DNA of 64,000 nucleotides from Nonomuraea turcica (GTDB taxonomy: Bacteria; Actinomycetota; Actinomycetes; Streptosporangiales; Streptosporangiaceae), in NCBI RefSeq assembly GCF_030718205.1, contig NZ_JAUZQF010000006.1, forward strand, positions 1-64,000, in the 5' to 3' direction. The position numbers were made by a program, and so were the translations under genes. The notes below the pieces were generated by a model. That model saw only the letters and a list, made by a program, of their open reading frames with translations. It made no database searches and was not told the DNA's origin. Positions 54,671 to 64,000 of the stretch are shown in pieces. The first letter of the stretch is position 1. Each line of letters begins with the position of its first letter.

Positions 54671-55978
54671 GTGTCCACGCTGACGATCTTCGACTCCGTC
54701 CCCGTCCAGGCTTCGGGCGAGACCCAGGCCCCCGCCGCCTCGAGCCGACCGATCCCCGCGGTGCTCGGGGCCGACCTCCAGGTGCCGGTCAAGGGCGGCC
54801 GGCTGGTGGGGTACGCCAACCTGGACTACGCGGCCAGCGCGCCCTGTCTGGAGCCGGTCAGCGCCGCCGTCGCCGCCGCGCTTCCGGCCTACTCCAGCGT
54901 CCACCGCGGCGCCGGCTACGCCTCCCAGCTCACCACCGCCAGGTACGAGCAGGCCCGCCACACGGTCAGGGCATTCGTCGGCGCCCGTCCCGACGACGCC
55001 GTGATCTTCACCCGCAACACCACCGACGCCACGAACCTGCTGGCCGGCTGCCTGCCCGCGGGCACCACCACCGTCGTCTTCGACACCGAGCACCACGCCT
55101 CGCTCCTGCCCTGGCGGAAGTCCGTACGGCTGGCGCCGCCCGCCTTCCCCGGCGAGGCCGTCCGCGCCGCCGACGAGGCGCTGGCCGGGATCGAGGGGCC
55201 GAAGCTGCTCGTGGTCACCGCCGCGTCCAATGTCACCGGCGAGCTGTGGCCCATCGCCGCCCTGGCCCACATCGCACACCGGCACGGGGCCCGCATTCTG
55301 GTGGATGCGGCGCAGCTCGTACCGCATCGGCGGCTCAACCTGACCGCGCTCGACCTGGACTATGTGGCATTCTCCGGCCACAAGCTGTACGCGCCGTTCG
55401 GGGCCGGAGTGCTCATCGGGCGCCGGGACTGGCTGGCCGACGGGGAGCCGTACCTCAAGGGCGGGGGCGCGGTGCGCTCGGTCGAGGACGAGGCGGAGTG
55501 GCACGACGACCCGGAGCCGCGCCACGAGGCGGGCACTCCTAACGTGCTGGGCGCGATCGCGCTGGCCGCCGCCTGCGACGCGCTCACCGCCACCGGCTGG
55601 ACGGCGCTGGTACGCGAGGAGGAGCGGCTGCTGGCCCGGCTGCGGTCGGGGCTGGCCTCGATCGAGGGCGTGCGAGAGCTGTCCCTGTGGGGGGACGATC
55701 ACCCGCGGGTGGGAATCGTGTCGTTCACCGTGGACGGGTACTCGGCACGCGAGGTGGCCGAGGCGCTGTCCAGTCAATACGGCATCGGAGTGCGCGACGG
55801 GAAGTTCTGCGCGCACCCGTTCGTGCGGCATCTGCTGGGCCGAAGCGGGCACGACCGTGAGGACGCCGGATGCGAGGACGGCACGACGTCCGCGGTGCGG
55901 GCCTCGATCGGCATCGGGTCCCCGCAGGAGCACGTGGACCGGCTGGTCGAGGCACTGCGGGACCTGGTCTCCCGCTGA
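54671..55978 (+). CDS. Aminotransferase class V / cysteine desulfurase-like PLP enzyme
   Basis: A 435-residue PLP enzyme of the aminotransferase class V fold. The PLP lysine is Lys238 in YVAFSGHKLYAPFGAGVL; the cofactor-binding segments TRNTTDATNLLA, TEHHASLLPWR and LVDAAQLVPHR fit. Such proteins include cysteine desulfurases and selenocysteine lyases. The SAM-IV riboswitch implies a role in sulfur or methionine metabolism. GTG 54671 has GGGAG ahead. It is single, without SUF genes nearby. Confidence 0.9.
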   Translation: MSTLTIFDSVPVQASGETQAPAASSRPIPAVLGADLQVPVKGGRLVGYANLDYAASAPCLEPVSAAVAAALPAYSSVHRGAGYASQLTTARYEQARHTVRAFVGARPDDAVIFTRNTTDATNLLAGCLPAGTTTVVFDTEHHASLLPWRKSVRLAPPAFPGEAVRAADEALAGIEGPKLLVVTAASNVTGELWPIAALAHIAHRHGARILVDAAQLVPHRRLNLTALDLDYVAFSGHKLYAPFGAGVLIGRRDWLADGEPYLKGGGAVRSVEDEAEWHDDPEPRHEAGTPNVLGAIALAAACDALTATGWTALVREEERLLARLRSGLASIEGVRELSLWGDDHPRVGIVSFTVDGYSAREVAEALSSQYGIGVRDGKFCAHPFVRHLLGRSGHDREDAGCEDGTTSAVRASIGIGSPQEHVDRLVEALRDLVSR

Positions 55979-56024
55979 GCTGCCGGGTCGGCGGCTCACC
56001 CCCGCTCACCGGCACCGGTTCAGC

Positions 56025-56088
56025 GGCTCAGCCGTTCGGTGGCTCAGCCGTTCGGTGGCTCAGCCGTTCGGTGGCTCAGCGGTTCGGC
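56025..56088. repeat. Four tandem 16-bp repeats at the DoxX 3' end
   Basis: GGCTCAGCCGTTCGGT is repeated at 56025, 56041 and 56057, with a variant at 56073. The last copy overlaps the stop codon and final codons of the DoxX gene (complementary strand), the others are non-coding. The first three copies are identical, so the array is young. Confidence 0.88.
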
Positions 56089-56702
56089 GGCTTGCGGTGT
56101 TCCGGCTGGTCGTCGGAGACCAGCGCGTCGATGTCCCGCATCTCCTCGTCGCTCACGTCCGACCTGGACGCCGTCGGCTGCCTGGGCACGTTCGGCCGCT
56201 CAGAGGTGGTGGGCTCCGAGGGCGTCAGCGGACCCCCGCCGCGCCGGTGAGCGCCCGCGCTCATGTCGCCCTCCGCGGCCCGGCGCTCCGCACGACGCCG
56301 GAATATCGCCCCGAACAGCGCGTCGAGTCCGATCCGCCCGCCGCCGACCGCCAGGAACAGCAGGCCCAGCGCACCCAGCGCACCCGCCAGCTCCCAGCCG
56401 CCCTCGGTCACCATGATCCCCTTCGTCGAGTGCACGAAGGCGATCGCACCGAGCATGTTGATGAGCAGCAGTAGGCCGACCGGCCGGACCAGCAGACCGA
56501 GGATCAGGAAAAGGCCGCCCACGGTCTCGACGACGCTGGCGAAGCCGGCCGAGAGCTCGGGCAACGGGATTCCCATCTCCCTGAAGCCCTGCGTGGTGGC
56601 GCCGAGTCCGTGCTGCCACTTCTGCAAGCCGTGCGCCATGAAGACCACGCCCGTCGCCACCCGCGCGATCAAGACAGCGACATCGAACAGAACCTTCTTC
56701 AT
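56076..56702 (-). CDS. DoxX-family membrane protein
   Basis: A 208-residue membrane protein with about four helices. The DoxX features are VLIARVATGVVFMAHGLQKW, PLPELSAGFASVVETVGGLF and ILGLLVRPVGLLLLINMLGA. DoxX proteins have been tied to thiosulfate or quinone reduction and to radical stress in mycobacteria. A long Arg/Pro/Ser-rich cytoplasmic tail follows. ATG 56702 is chosen (GGGGAG ahead). Function is unknown here. Confidence 0.87.
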   Translation of the reverse strand: MKKVLFDVAVLIARVATGVVFMAHGLQKWQHGLGATTQGFREMGIPLPELSAGFASVVETVGGLFLILGLLVRPVGLLLLINMLGAIAFVHSTKGIMVTEGGWELAGALGALGLLFLAVGGGRIGLDALFGAIFRRRAERRAAEGDMSAGAHRRGGGPLTPSEPTTSERPNVPRQPTASRSDVSDEEMRDIDALVSDDQPEHRKPPNR

Positions 56703-56824
56703 CGTGCTATCTCCCCCCGTTCCCCCGACTCCTCCCCAAGACCGCAGTAGGGATGCGTTTCCATACCATTCCTTGACCATCCCCCACCCTGGATCACCAA
56801 CTGGGACGGTGGCAGCATGGCCAT

Positions 56825-57970
56825 ATGACGGAACGCGTGGTCGGAATCGGTGCGGGCGCCAAGGAGCTGGCCACCGAGGACATGATCCTCAATATCGGCC
56901 CGCAGCACCCGTCAACGCACGGAGTGCTCAGGCTCCGGCTGACACTGGACGGCGAGCGCATCGCCACCGCTGAGCCGATCATCGGCTACATGCACCGTGG
57001 TGCGGAGAAGTTGTTCGAGGTCCGCGACTACCGGCAGATCATCATGCTGGCCAACCGGCACGACTGGCTGTCGGGGTTCGCGAATGAGCTGGGCGTGGTG
57101 CTCGCCGCCGAGCGCCTGCTCGGCATGGAGCCGCCGGTCAGGGCCGTGTGGGCGCGTACGCTCCTGGCCGAGCTCAACCGGGTGCTCAGCCACCTGATGT
57201 TCCTCGGCTCCTACCCGCTGGAGCTGGGCGCGATGACGCCGATCTTCTACTCCTTCAACGAGCGCGAGCGGATCCAGGCGGTCATGGAGGAGATCTCCGG
57301 CGGGCGCATGCACTACATGTTCAACCGGGTCGGCGGGCTCAAGGAGGACCTGCCGCTCGGCTGGCTGGACCGGGTGTCGGAGGCGGTCGCAGAGACCCGC
57401 CGCCGCGTGCCGGACATCGAGGACCTGATCCTGCACAACGACATCTTCCTGGCCCGTACCAAGGGCGTCGGGGTGCTCACGCATGAGCAGATCATGCAGT
57501 TCGGCGTCAGCGGTCCCATCGCCCGGGCCTCCGGGGTGGACTTCGACCTGCGTCGCGACGAGCCGTACCTGGCCTACCCCGAGCTGCCCGTCAAGGTCAT
57601 CACTCGGAGCGGGGGCGACTGCCACGCCCGGTTCGAGGTGCTGTTCGAGCAGCTCAAGGTCTCGCTGGAGCTGGCCGACGCCTGCGTCGAACGGCTGCGC
57701 TCGCTGCCTCCGGGGCCGATCAACCAGCGACTGCCGAAGGTGCTCAAGGTGCCGGAGGGGCACACGTACGCCTGGACCGAGAACCCGCTCGGCATCAACG
57801 GCTACTACCTGGTCTCCAAGGGAGACAAGACGCCGTGGCGGCTCAAGCTGCGCTCGGCCTCGTACAGCAACATTCAAGTGCTGCGGGAAATGTTGCCCGG
57901 GCACCTCGTGGCCGACATGGTGGCCATTCTGGGCTCGATGTTCTTCGTTGTGGGTGATATCGACAAGTGA
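56825..57970 (+). CDS. nuoD: Stand-alone NADH dehydrogenase subunit D-like protein
   Basis: A 381-residue NuoD/49-kDa-type protein. Landmarks are [34 protein letters not shown], and [20 protein letters not shown]. The quinone-site His/Tyr region is intact, so it could be active. It lies outside any nuo operon. Streptomyces also carry a lone second copy (nuoD2, from memory), so this is an inherited oddity whose job is unknown. Its stop overlaps the acyltransferase gene (GTGA). Confidence 0.92.
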   Translation: MTERVVGIGAGAKELATEDMILNIGPQHPSTHGVLRLRLTLDGERIATAEPIIGYMHRGAEKLFEVRDYRQIIMLANRHDWLSGFANELGVVLAAERLLGMEPPVRAVWARTLLAELNRVLSHLMFLGSYPLELGAMTPIFYSFNERERIQAVMEEISGGRMHYMFNRVGGLKEDLPLGWLDRVSEAVAETRRRVPDIEDLILHNDIFLARTKGVGVLTHEQIMQFGVSGPIARASGVDFDLRRDEPYLAYPELPVKVITRSGGDCHARFEVLFEQLKVSLELADACVERLRSLPPGPINQRLPKVLKVPEGHTYAWTENPLGINGYYLVSKGDKTPWRLKLRSASYSNIQVLREMLPGHLVADMVAILGSMFFVVGDIDK

Positions 57971-59070
57971 AACCCCCAGAACGCGACAAATACGTCGATT
58001 GGCTTCGGGCGCTGAGCCTGATCGTCGTGGTGGGGTGGCACTGGGCGTTCACGATTCTCGTGTGGAAACCGCACGGCCCCGAGCCGACCAGCCCGCTCGG
58101 CTTCACCTCGGGGCTGTGGATCCTCACCTGGCTGCTGCAGGTGTTGCCGCTGTTCTTCTACGTCGGCGGGCACGTGCACCTGCTGTCCTGGCACCGGGCC
58201 CGGGAGCGCGGCGTAGGCATCGGGTCGTTCGTCTGGCGGCGAATCCGGGCTCTGGCCTTACCCGCGTTGTTCCTGTCCGGGGTGTGGGTCGCGGTCGGGG
58301 CGGCGGTCACGTTCACGTTCGAGGTGGACTGGATGTGGCGTGTGGTGGTGCTGGTGCTCAGCCCGCTGTGGTTCCTCGCCGTCTACCTGATGCTGATCGC
58401 GTTGCTTCCGGTGGCGCTGTGGCTGCACCAGCGCTACGACGTGCTGGCCCTGATCTGGCTCGGCGGCGCGGCCCTGGTGGTGGACGTGCTGCGCTTCCGG
58501 TACGGCGTGGACGGGGTGGGCTGGCTCAACATGATCCTGGTGTGGGGGCTGGCGCACCAGGCCGGGTTCTTCTACGACCGGATCGTGACCCTGCCCAGGC
58601 GCTACGACGTCGCCCTGCTCTGGACCGGCCTGTTCGCCCTATTTGGGCTGGTGTACTCAGGGATCTACCCGGGCTCGATGGTGGGCGTGCCCGGGGACAA
58701 ATGGTCCAACATGGCCCCGCCGACCTTCGTGATCGTGGCCCTGCTGCTGTTCCAGATCGGGCTGGTCGAGGTGCTCCGGCCGGCTATGGAGCGGGTGCTC
58801 GAGCGGCCGCGCTGGCGCCGGGCCAACGACTTCATCAATCGGTACGCCCTGGCGTTGTACTTGTTCCACACCACCGGGATGGCCATCGCACTGGGCCTGT
58901 CGTGGTGGCTCTTCGGCACCCTCGGCAGCACGATCCCGCCGGACCTGAGATGGTGGCTGGAGCGCCCCATCGCCATCATCGGTCCCCTGATCTGCACCGC
59001 TCCGGTCATCTACCTCTTCGGCCGCCGCCGCACACCTGTCAGGCGAAGGCAGGACTACTCCGGTGTCTGA
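57967..59070 (+). CDS. Membrane acyltransferase (acyltransferase 3 family)
   Basis: A 367-residue protein with about ten membrane helices. The N-terminus [20 protein letters not shown], with the catalytic-type His in the GWHW turn, and [19 protein letters not shown] are acyltransferase-3 features. It would transfer acyl groups to sugars, lipids or antibiotics. GTG 57967 overlaps the nuoD stop by four bases, so the two genes are coupled, an unusual pair. It ends inside the convergent DUF3180 gene (16-base overlap). Confidence 0.87.
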   Translation: MKPPERDKYVDWLRALSLIVVVGWHWAFTILVWKPHGPEPTSPLGFTSGLWILTWLLQVLPLFFYVGGHVHLLSWHRARERGVGIGSFVWRRIRALALPALFLSGVWVAVGAAVTFTFEVDWMWRVVVLVLSPLWFLAVYLMLIALLPVALWLHQRYDVLALIWLGGAALVVDVLRFRYGVDGVGWLNMILVWGLAHQAGFFYDRIVTLPRRYDVALLWTGLFALFGLVYSGIYPGSMVGVPGDKWSNMAPPTFVIVALLLFQIGLVEVLRPAMERVLERPRWRRANDFINRYALALYLFHTTGMAIALGLSWWLFGTLGSTIPPDLRWWLERPIAIIGPLICTAPVIYLFGRRRTPVRRRQDYSGV

Positions 59071-59513
59071 CTGTCCTGCGGATCCTTCGGGGTGCGGCAG
59101 GAGTGCTCCAGATAGAGCGCCGCGCAGACCAGCACCACGCAGGCCACGAGCGAACCCGTTGCGATGAAGAACTCCGAACGCGGCGTCTCACGGTCCAGGA
59201 TCTGCACCGTGTAGAGCGCGAACCCGGCGAACAGCCCGCCGAACACCGCCCCCGCGTACGCCGACGCCTTGGCGAGCGCGGCCAGCCTGGCCACCGCCAG
59301 CGGCTCCACCGGCTTGGTGCCCGGCTTCCTGGCGATGCGCGCCTTGGTGACCCAGGCGCTGTAGCCCTCGCCGATGGCCAGCAGCAACACCGTCGGGATC
59401 GCCGTCCACGGCAGGAGCGGCAGGTCGGAGTAGAACTGCCGGACCGCCACCCAGGTGAGCAGGGCGACGACCACGAGGATGCCGACCAGCCGGCCGGGGT
59501 GTGTGGGCCTCAA
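59055..59513 (-). CDS. DUF3180 membrane protein
   Basis: A 152-residue membrane protein with about four helices: PTHPGRLVGILVVVALLTWV, LLPWTAIPTVLLLAIGEGYS, then AYAGAVFGGLFAGFALYTVQ and FFIATGSLVACVVLVCAALY. This is the DUF3180 family, which follows folK in actinomycete folate operons. Function unknown. The start is TTG 59513, overlapping the folK stop (TTGA). Confidence 0.88.
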   Translation of the reverse strand: MRPTHPGRLVGILVVVALLTWVAVRQFYSDLPLLPWTAIPTVLLLAIGEGYSAWVTKARIARKPGTKPVEPLAVARLAALAKASAYAGAVFGGLFAGFALYTVQILDRETPRSEFFIATGSLVACVVLVCAALYLEHSCRTPKDPQDSQTPE

Positions 59514-60013
59514 TCCGGCCTCTGCAGCGTGAGGTCGGAGCGCAGGCGTACGCCCTGCTTGTCGAGCCCCTCCAGCAGGTCGCACACTCGGCCGTGGCCG
59601 GGCACCGTGCCCTGCGGATCCACATCCGCCCAGGGGGCGAGCACGAACGCGCGCTCGTGGGCGCGCGGATGCGGCAACGTCAGGTCGGGGTCGTCGAAGA
59701 CGAGATCGCCTACGACGATCAGGTCCACGTCGAGCGTGCGCGGTCCCCAGCGCTCCGCGCGCTCGCGCCCGAAGGCGTTTTCCACGCTGAGCGCCCGCTC
59801 CAGGAGCGCGTGCGGCTCCAGAATGGTCTCAGCGATCACGACGGCGTTGAGGTAGGGATCCTGGCCAGGAGGGCCGCCGACCGGGTCGGTCTCGTAAACT
59901 GGCGACGCCATGACGAACTCCAGGTCGGGGGCGTCGAACAGGACGTCCACAGCGCCCTGCAAGATCTGGAACCTGTTGCCCAGGTTGCTGCCCAGCGCGA
60001 GGACGGCCTTCAT
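59510..60013 (-). CDS. folK: 6-hydroxymethyl-7,8-dihydropterin pyrophosphokinase
   Basis: A 167-residue HPPK of folate synthesis. ALGSNLGNRFQILQGAVDVL opens it, and the signature ERWGPRTLDVDLIVVGD follows with the metal-binding DVDL pair. ATG 60013 overlaps the folB stop (ATGA). It supplies the activated pterin to FolP, encoded three genes upstream. Confidence 0.95.
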   Translation of the reverse strand: MKAVLALGSNLGNRFQILQGAVDVLFDAPDLEFVMASPVYETDPVGGPPGQDPYLNAVVIAETILEPHALLERALSVENAFGRERAERWGPRTLDVDLIVVGDLVFDDPDLTLPHPRAHERAFVLAPWADVDPQGTVPGHGRVCDLLEGLDKQGVRLRSDLTLQRPD

Positions 60014-60375
60014 GCCCGGCTCCGCTCGATCGTCACGATCACATCGTCGAACGGCAGCGGGATCGGCGCCGCCGGCTTGTGCACGCTGACCTCGACCTTG
60101 TGCACAAGCTCGCTGGCCAGGCACACCTCGGCCAGGCGCTGCGCGAGCGTCTCGATCAGCTCGACCGGCTCGCCCTCCACGACCCCGACCAGGGCCTCGG
60201 CCAGCTCCCCGTAGTGGACGGTCTTGGTCAGGTCATCGCCGGCCGCGGCCGGAGCGGTGTCGAGGAACAGCGTCGCGTCGACCACGAACTCCTGGCCGAG
60301 CTCCCGCTCTGCAGCGAGCACGCCGTGCCTCCCCCTGGCCCGCAGGCCTTTGAGAGCGATGCGATCAGCGCTCAA
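60010..60375 (-). CDS. folB: Dihydroneopterin aldolase
   Basis: A 121-residue aldolase of folate synthesis. RIALKGLRARGRHGVLAAER, with GQEFVVDATLFLDT and PVELIETLAQRLAEVCLASE, matches FolB; the glutamate in VELIE is in the active site. The start is TTG 60375, which overlaps the previous gene by 11 bases. That start gives the standard N-terminus. Confidence 0.94.
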   Translation of the reverse strand: MSADRIALKGLRARGRHGVLAAERELGQEFVVDATLFLDTAPAAAGDDLTKTVHYGELAEALVGVVEGEPVELIETLAQRLAEVCLASELVHKVEVSVHKPAAPIPLPFDDVIVTIERSRA

Positions 60376-60811
60376 GCTCGCCTTCCTCCTCCTCGTCGTC
60401 GTCTCCCTGGAGCACCGGCGAGCCGTGGTGCATCCACAGCCGCCAGCCCTGCGAGGTGCGGACGTAGACGTTGCTGGCCACCACCTTGCCTGCGGCGAAG
60501 CTCGACTCGCCCTCATCGCCGGCCGTCAAGATGTTTTCCACACAGGTGAGCACGGCGACGTCGCCCAGCACCGTCGTGTTGACGTCGGTCAGCACGAACT
60601 GGATGTAGGTGGTGTTGGCCATGATCAACGCCCACGACCGCAGCACCTCCTGCCGGCCGGCCAGCAGCGTCCAGCCGGGATGCACGCAGCTCACCTGCTC
60701 GTCGGCCGTGTCCTCCGCCCAGATGTCGGTCATCTTGTCGAGATCGCCGCTCTCGATCGCGGTGTAGAACTCCTGGTTGACCGTCTCGATCGCGGCCGTG
60801 TCCACGCTCAT
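60365..60811 (-). CDS. NTF2/SnoaL-like protein in the folate operon
   Basis: A 148-residue cone-shaped alpha+beta fold protein. IETVNQEFYTAIESGDLDKM and WAEDTADEQVSCVHPGWTLL are typical of NTF2/SgcJ-like domains, and WRLWMHHGSPV closes the fold; the tail is very acidic. It overlaps folP by four bases and folB by 11, so it is fully coupled. Its role in folate synthesis is unknown; related proteins bind small molecules or act as isomerases. Confidence 0.85.
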   Translation of the reverse strand: MSVDTAAIETVNQEFYTAIESGDLDKMTDIWAEDTADEQVSCVHPGWTLLAGRQEVLRSWALIMANTTYIQFVLTDVNTTVLGDVAVLTCVENILTAGDEGESSFAAGKVVASNVYVRTSQGWRLWMHHGSPVLQGDDDEEEEGELER

Positions 60812-61665
60812 GTGCCTGCTCCCGCTCTCCTCCATGCGGCTGCCACGCGCACGGCGTCGGCGTTGGGGCCGACCTCGTGCACACGGACACACCAGGCGCC
60901 TGCTTGCGCGGCCAGCGCGGTCACGGCCAGTGTGGCGTCATCGCTGCGGCTGAACGGCCGGGGTGTGCCGTCGGGTGCGGCCAGCAGCCGCCCGAGGAAC
61001 CGTTTGCGTGACGCGCCGATGAGCAGCGGATATCCCAGCTCGGCCAAGTGCGGGATGCCGGCCAGCACCGCCCAATTGTGCTCGGCGTTCTTTGCGAAGC
61101 CGAGGCCGGGGTCGAGCACGATCTGCTCCTGCGACACCCCCTCGGCCAGCACCAGGTCCACCCGCTTGCTCAGCTCCTCGCGCACCTCGGTGACCACGTC
61201 CGCGTAGACGGCCCTGGTCTCCATGTCATGACTGTGGCCGCGCCAGTGCATCACCACGTAGGGGACACCGGTCGCCGCCACCACGCGCGGCATCTCCGGG
61301 TCGGCCAGGCCGCCGCTCACGTCGTTGACGAGCCGCGCGCCCGCCTCGACGGCGGCTTTGGCGACCTCCGCGCGCATCGTGTCGACGCTGACCTGAACAC
61401 CCTCGGCGGCCAGCGCGCTGATCACCGGGACGACCCGGGCCAGCTCCTCTTCCAGCGACACCCTGGCCGCCCCCGGACGCGTGGACTCACCGCCCACGTC
61501 GATGATGTCGGCCCCCTCCTCGACCAGCTCGAAGCCGTGCTGGATGGCGGCCGCCTCGTCGAACCACATCCCGCCGTCGGAGAAGGAGTCGGGGGTCACA
61601 TTGACCACACCCATGACGAGGCACCGCTCCGCACCATCCGGCGCGTTGATGGGCACGCTAGTCAT
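60808..61665 (-). CDS. folP: Dihydropteroate synthase
   Basis: A 285-residue TIM barrel that joins p-aminobenzoate to pterin pyrophosphate, the sulfonamide target. Signatures are MGVVNVTPDSFSDGG, DIIDVGGESTRPGA, LVNDVSGGLADPEM, VLDPGLGFAKNAEHN and LIGASRKRFLG. ATG 61665. The next gene upstream is folE after 66 bases, probably in one operon. Confidence 0.96.
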   Translation of the reverse strand: MTSVPINAPDGAERCLVMGVVNVTPDSFSDGGMWFDEAAAIQHGFELVEEGADIIDVGGESTRPGAARVSLEEELARVVPVISALAAEGVQVSVDTMRAEVAKAAVEAGARLVNDVSGGLADPEMPRVVAATGVPYVVMHWRGHSHDMETRAVYADVVTEVREELSKRVDLVLAEGVSQEQIVLDPGLGFAKNAEHNWAVLAGIPHLAELGYPLLIGASRKRFLGRLLAAPDGTPRPFSRSDDATLAVTALAAQAGAWCVRVHEVGPNADAVRVAAAWRRAGAGT

Positions 61666-61731
61666 GGGCCAAGCCTAGGCGTTCCGCCACACCTGCTGAC
61701 ATGGCGGGTCCCCACTTGTGGATAACGATCC

Positions 61732-62310
61732 TTACCTGCCGAGGATGAGCGCCATCGCCTCGGCACGGGTCTTGTCGCTGGTGCGGAAGTCCCCGCGGAC
61801 CGCCGATGTGACGGTCCTGGCGCCTGGCTTGCGTACGCCACGCATGGTCATGCACAAATGCTCGGCCTCGACGACCACGATCACCCCGCGCGGCTCCAGG
61901 ACCCGCATCAGCGCGTCGGCGATCTGGGAGGTCATGCGCTCCTGGACCTGGGGGCGGCGGGCATAGACATCGACCAGCCTGGCGAGCTTGGAAAGACCCG
62001 TGACCTGCCCCTTCTCGTTAGGGATATAGCCCACGTGGGCCAACCCGTGGAAGGGCACCAGGTGATGTTCGCAGGTCGAATAGACCTCGATGTCCTTCAC
62101 CAGGATCATCTCGTCGTGATCGACGTCGAACACCTTGGTCAGCACGTCTTCCGGCGTCTGGCCGAGCCCTGAATATTGCTCGGCCATGGCCCGGGCGACC
62201 CGGGCAGGCGTCTCGAGGAGGCCGTCGCGGTCGGGATCCTCGCCTATGGCGTAGAGGATCTCGCGGACGGCCTTCTCGATCCTGCCCAGGTCAACATCGT
62301 GCTGTGTCAC
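61732..62310 (-). CDS. folE: GTP cyclohydrolase I
   Basis: A 192-residue enzyme making 7,8-dihydroneopterin triphosphate from GTP. The zinc site is in [20 protein letters not shown] (Cys and His) and [17 protein letters not shown] (Cys). [20 protein letters not shown] is the usual core. GTG 62310. It follows ftsH after only 22 bases, so it is probably co-transcribed with it. Confidence 0.96.
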   Translation of the reverse strand: MTQHDVDLGRIEKAVREILYAIGEDPDRDGLLETPARVARAMAEQYSGLGQTPEDVLTKVFDVDHDEMILVKDIEVYSTCEHHLVPFHGLAHVGYIPNEKGQVTGLSKLARLVDVYARRPQVQERMTSQIADALMRVLEPRGVIVVVEAEHLCMTMRGVRKPGARTVTSAVRGDFRTSDKTRAEAMALILGR

Positions 62311-62332
62311 GCAAACATCTTTCCGTGCTGGG

Positions 62333-64000
<1,668 letters not shown>

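Overview
This 64-kb window is high-GC chromosomal DNA from a filamentous, sporulating actinomycete. The best fit is a Streptosporangiaceae-type organism such as Nonomuraea; this placement rests on protein style, not on a search. Supporting signs are a short chaplin, Lsr2, a FilP-like coiled-coil protein, an Scr1-type XRE regulator, CsoR, DisA, many GTG/TTG starts, ATGA/GTGA stop-start overlaps and several apparently leaderless genes. No rRNA, tRNA, CRISPR array, insertion sequence or prophage was seen.

Layout. 0.1-2.8 kb: two tandem secreted small proteins, an O-methyltransferase and the Scr1-like regulator. 3.0-6.8 kb: a MarR/DJ-1 pair with its operators, a NERD-pseudokinase fusion, a GNAT enzyme and a double-FKBP lipoprotein. 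6.8-11.3 kb: a 68-bp repeat that puts a Shine-Dalgarno sequence in a hairpin loop ahead of a DUF2293 gene, a kynurenine/2-aminomuconate catabolic operon and a VanZ-like protein. 11.4-19.4 kb: GntR, FilP-like, gamma-carbonic anhydrase, lipoprotein, CsoR and glycosyltransferase genes. 19.6-24.8 kb: a membrane Fe-S oxidoreductase, then a TIM-barrel/methyltransferase/TetR operon. 24.8-31.7 kb: merR-trxA, radA, disA, mutY, cupin/marR and an EboE-like gene. 32.5-41.3 kb: clpC, lsr2, two RDD membrane proteins (one with a long YGQQ-repeat tail), an N-acetylglutamate-synthase-like enzyme, and an NlpC/P60 hydrolase behind a c-di-AMP riboswitch. 41.5-43.3 kb: a decayed P450 and a shrunken HxlR regulator next to a quinone reductase. 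43.4-50.7 kb: lysS, then a cofactor operon (DUF2520-panC-nadBC fusion-coaX). 51.0-56.7 kb: chaplin, MidA, terC-P450, a SAM-IV riboswitch with a class V aminotransferase, DoxX. 56.8-64 kb: a stand-alone NuoD, an acyltransferase, and the folate operon folE-folP-NTF2-folB-folK-DUF3180 behind ftsH, which runs off the right edge.

The right half (clpC to ftsH) is mostly conserved housekeeping DNA; its order resembles what I remember of the Streptomyces clpC-lsr2-coaX-nad-panC-nuoD2-fol-ftsH region. The left half is more accessory. Two signalling links stand out. DisA (c-di-AMP synthase) is in the same window as a c-di-AMP riboswitch controlling a cell-wall hydrolase. A SAM-IV riboswitch controls a cysteine-desulfurase-like enzyme. 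I do not see an unambiguous new multi-gene defence or biosynthetic system. The less ordinary items are the hairpin/SD repeat, the NERD-pseudokinase, the NadB-NadC fusion, the tandem secreted pair, the YGQQ-RDD protein and the MerR-thioredoxin pair.
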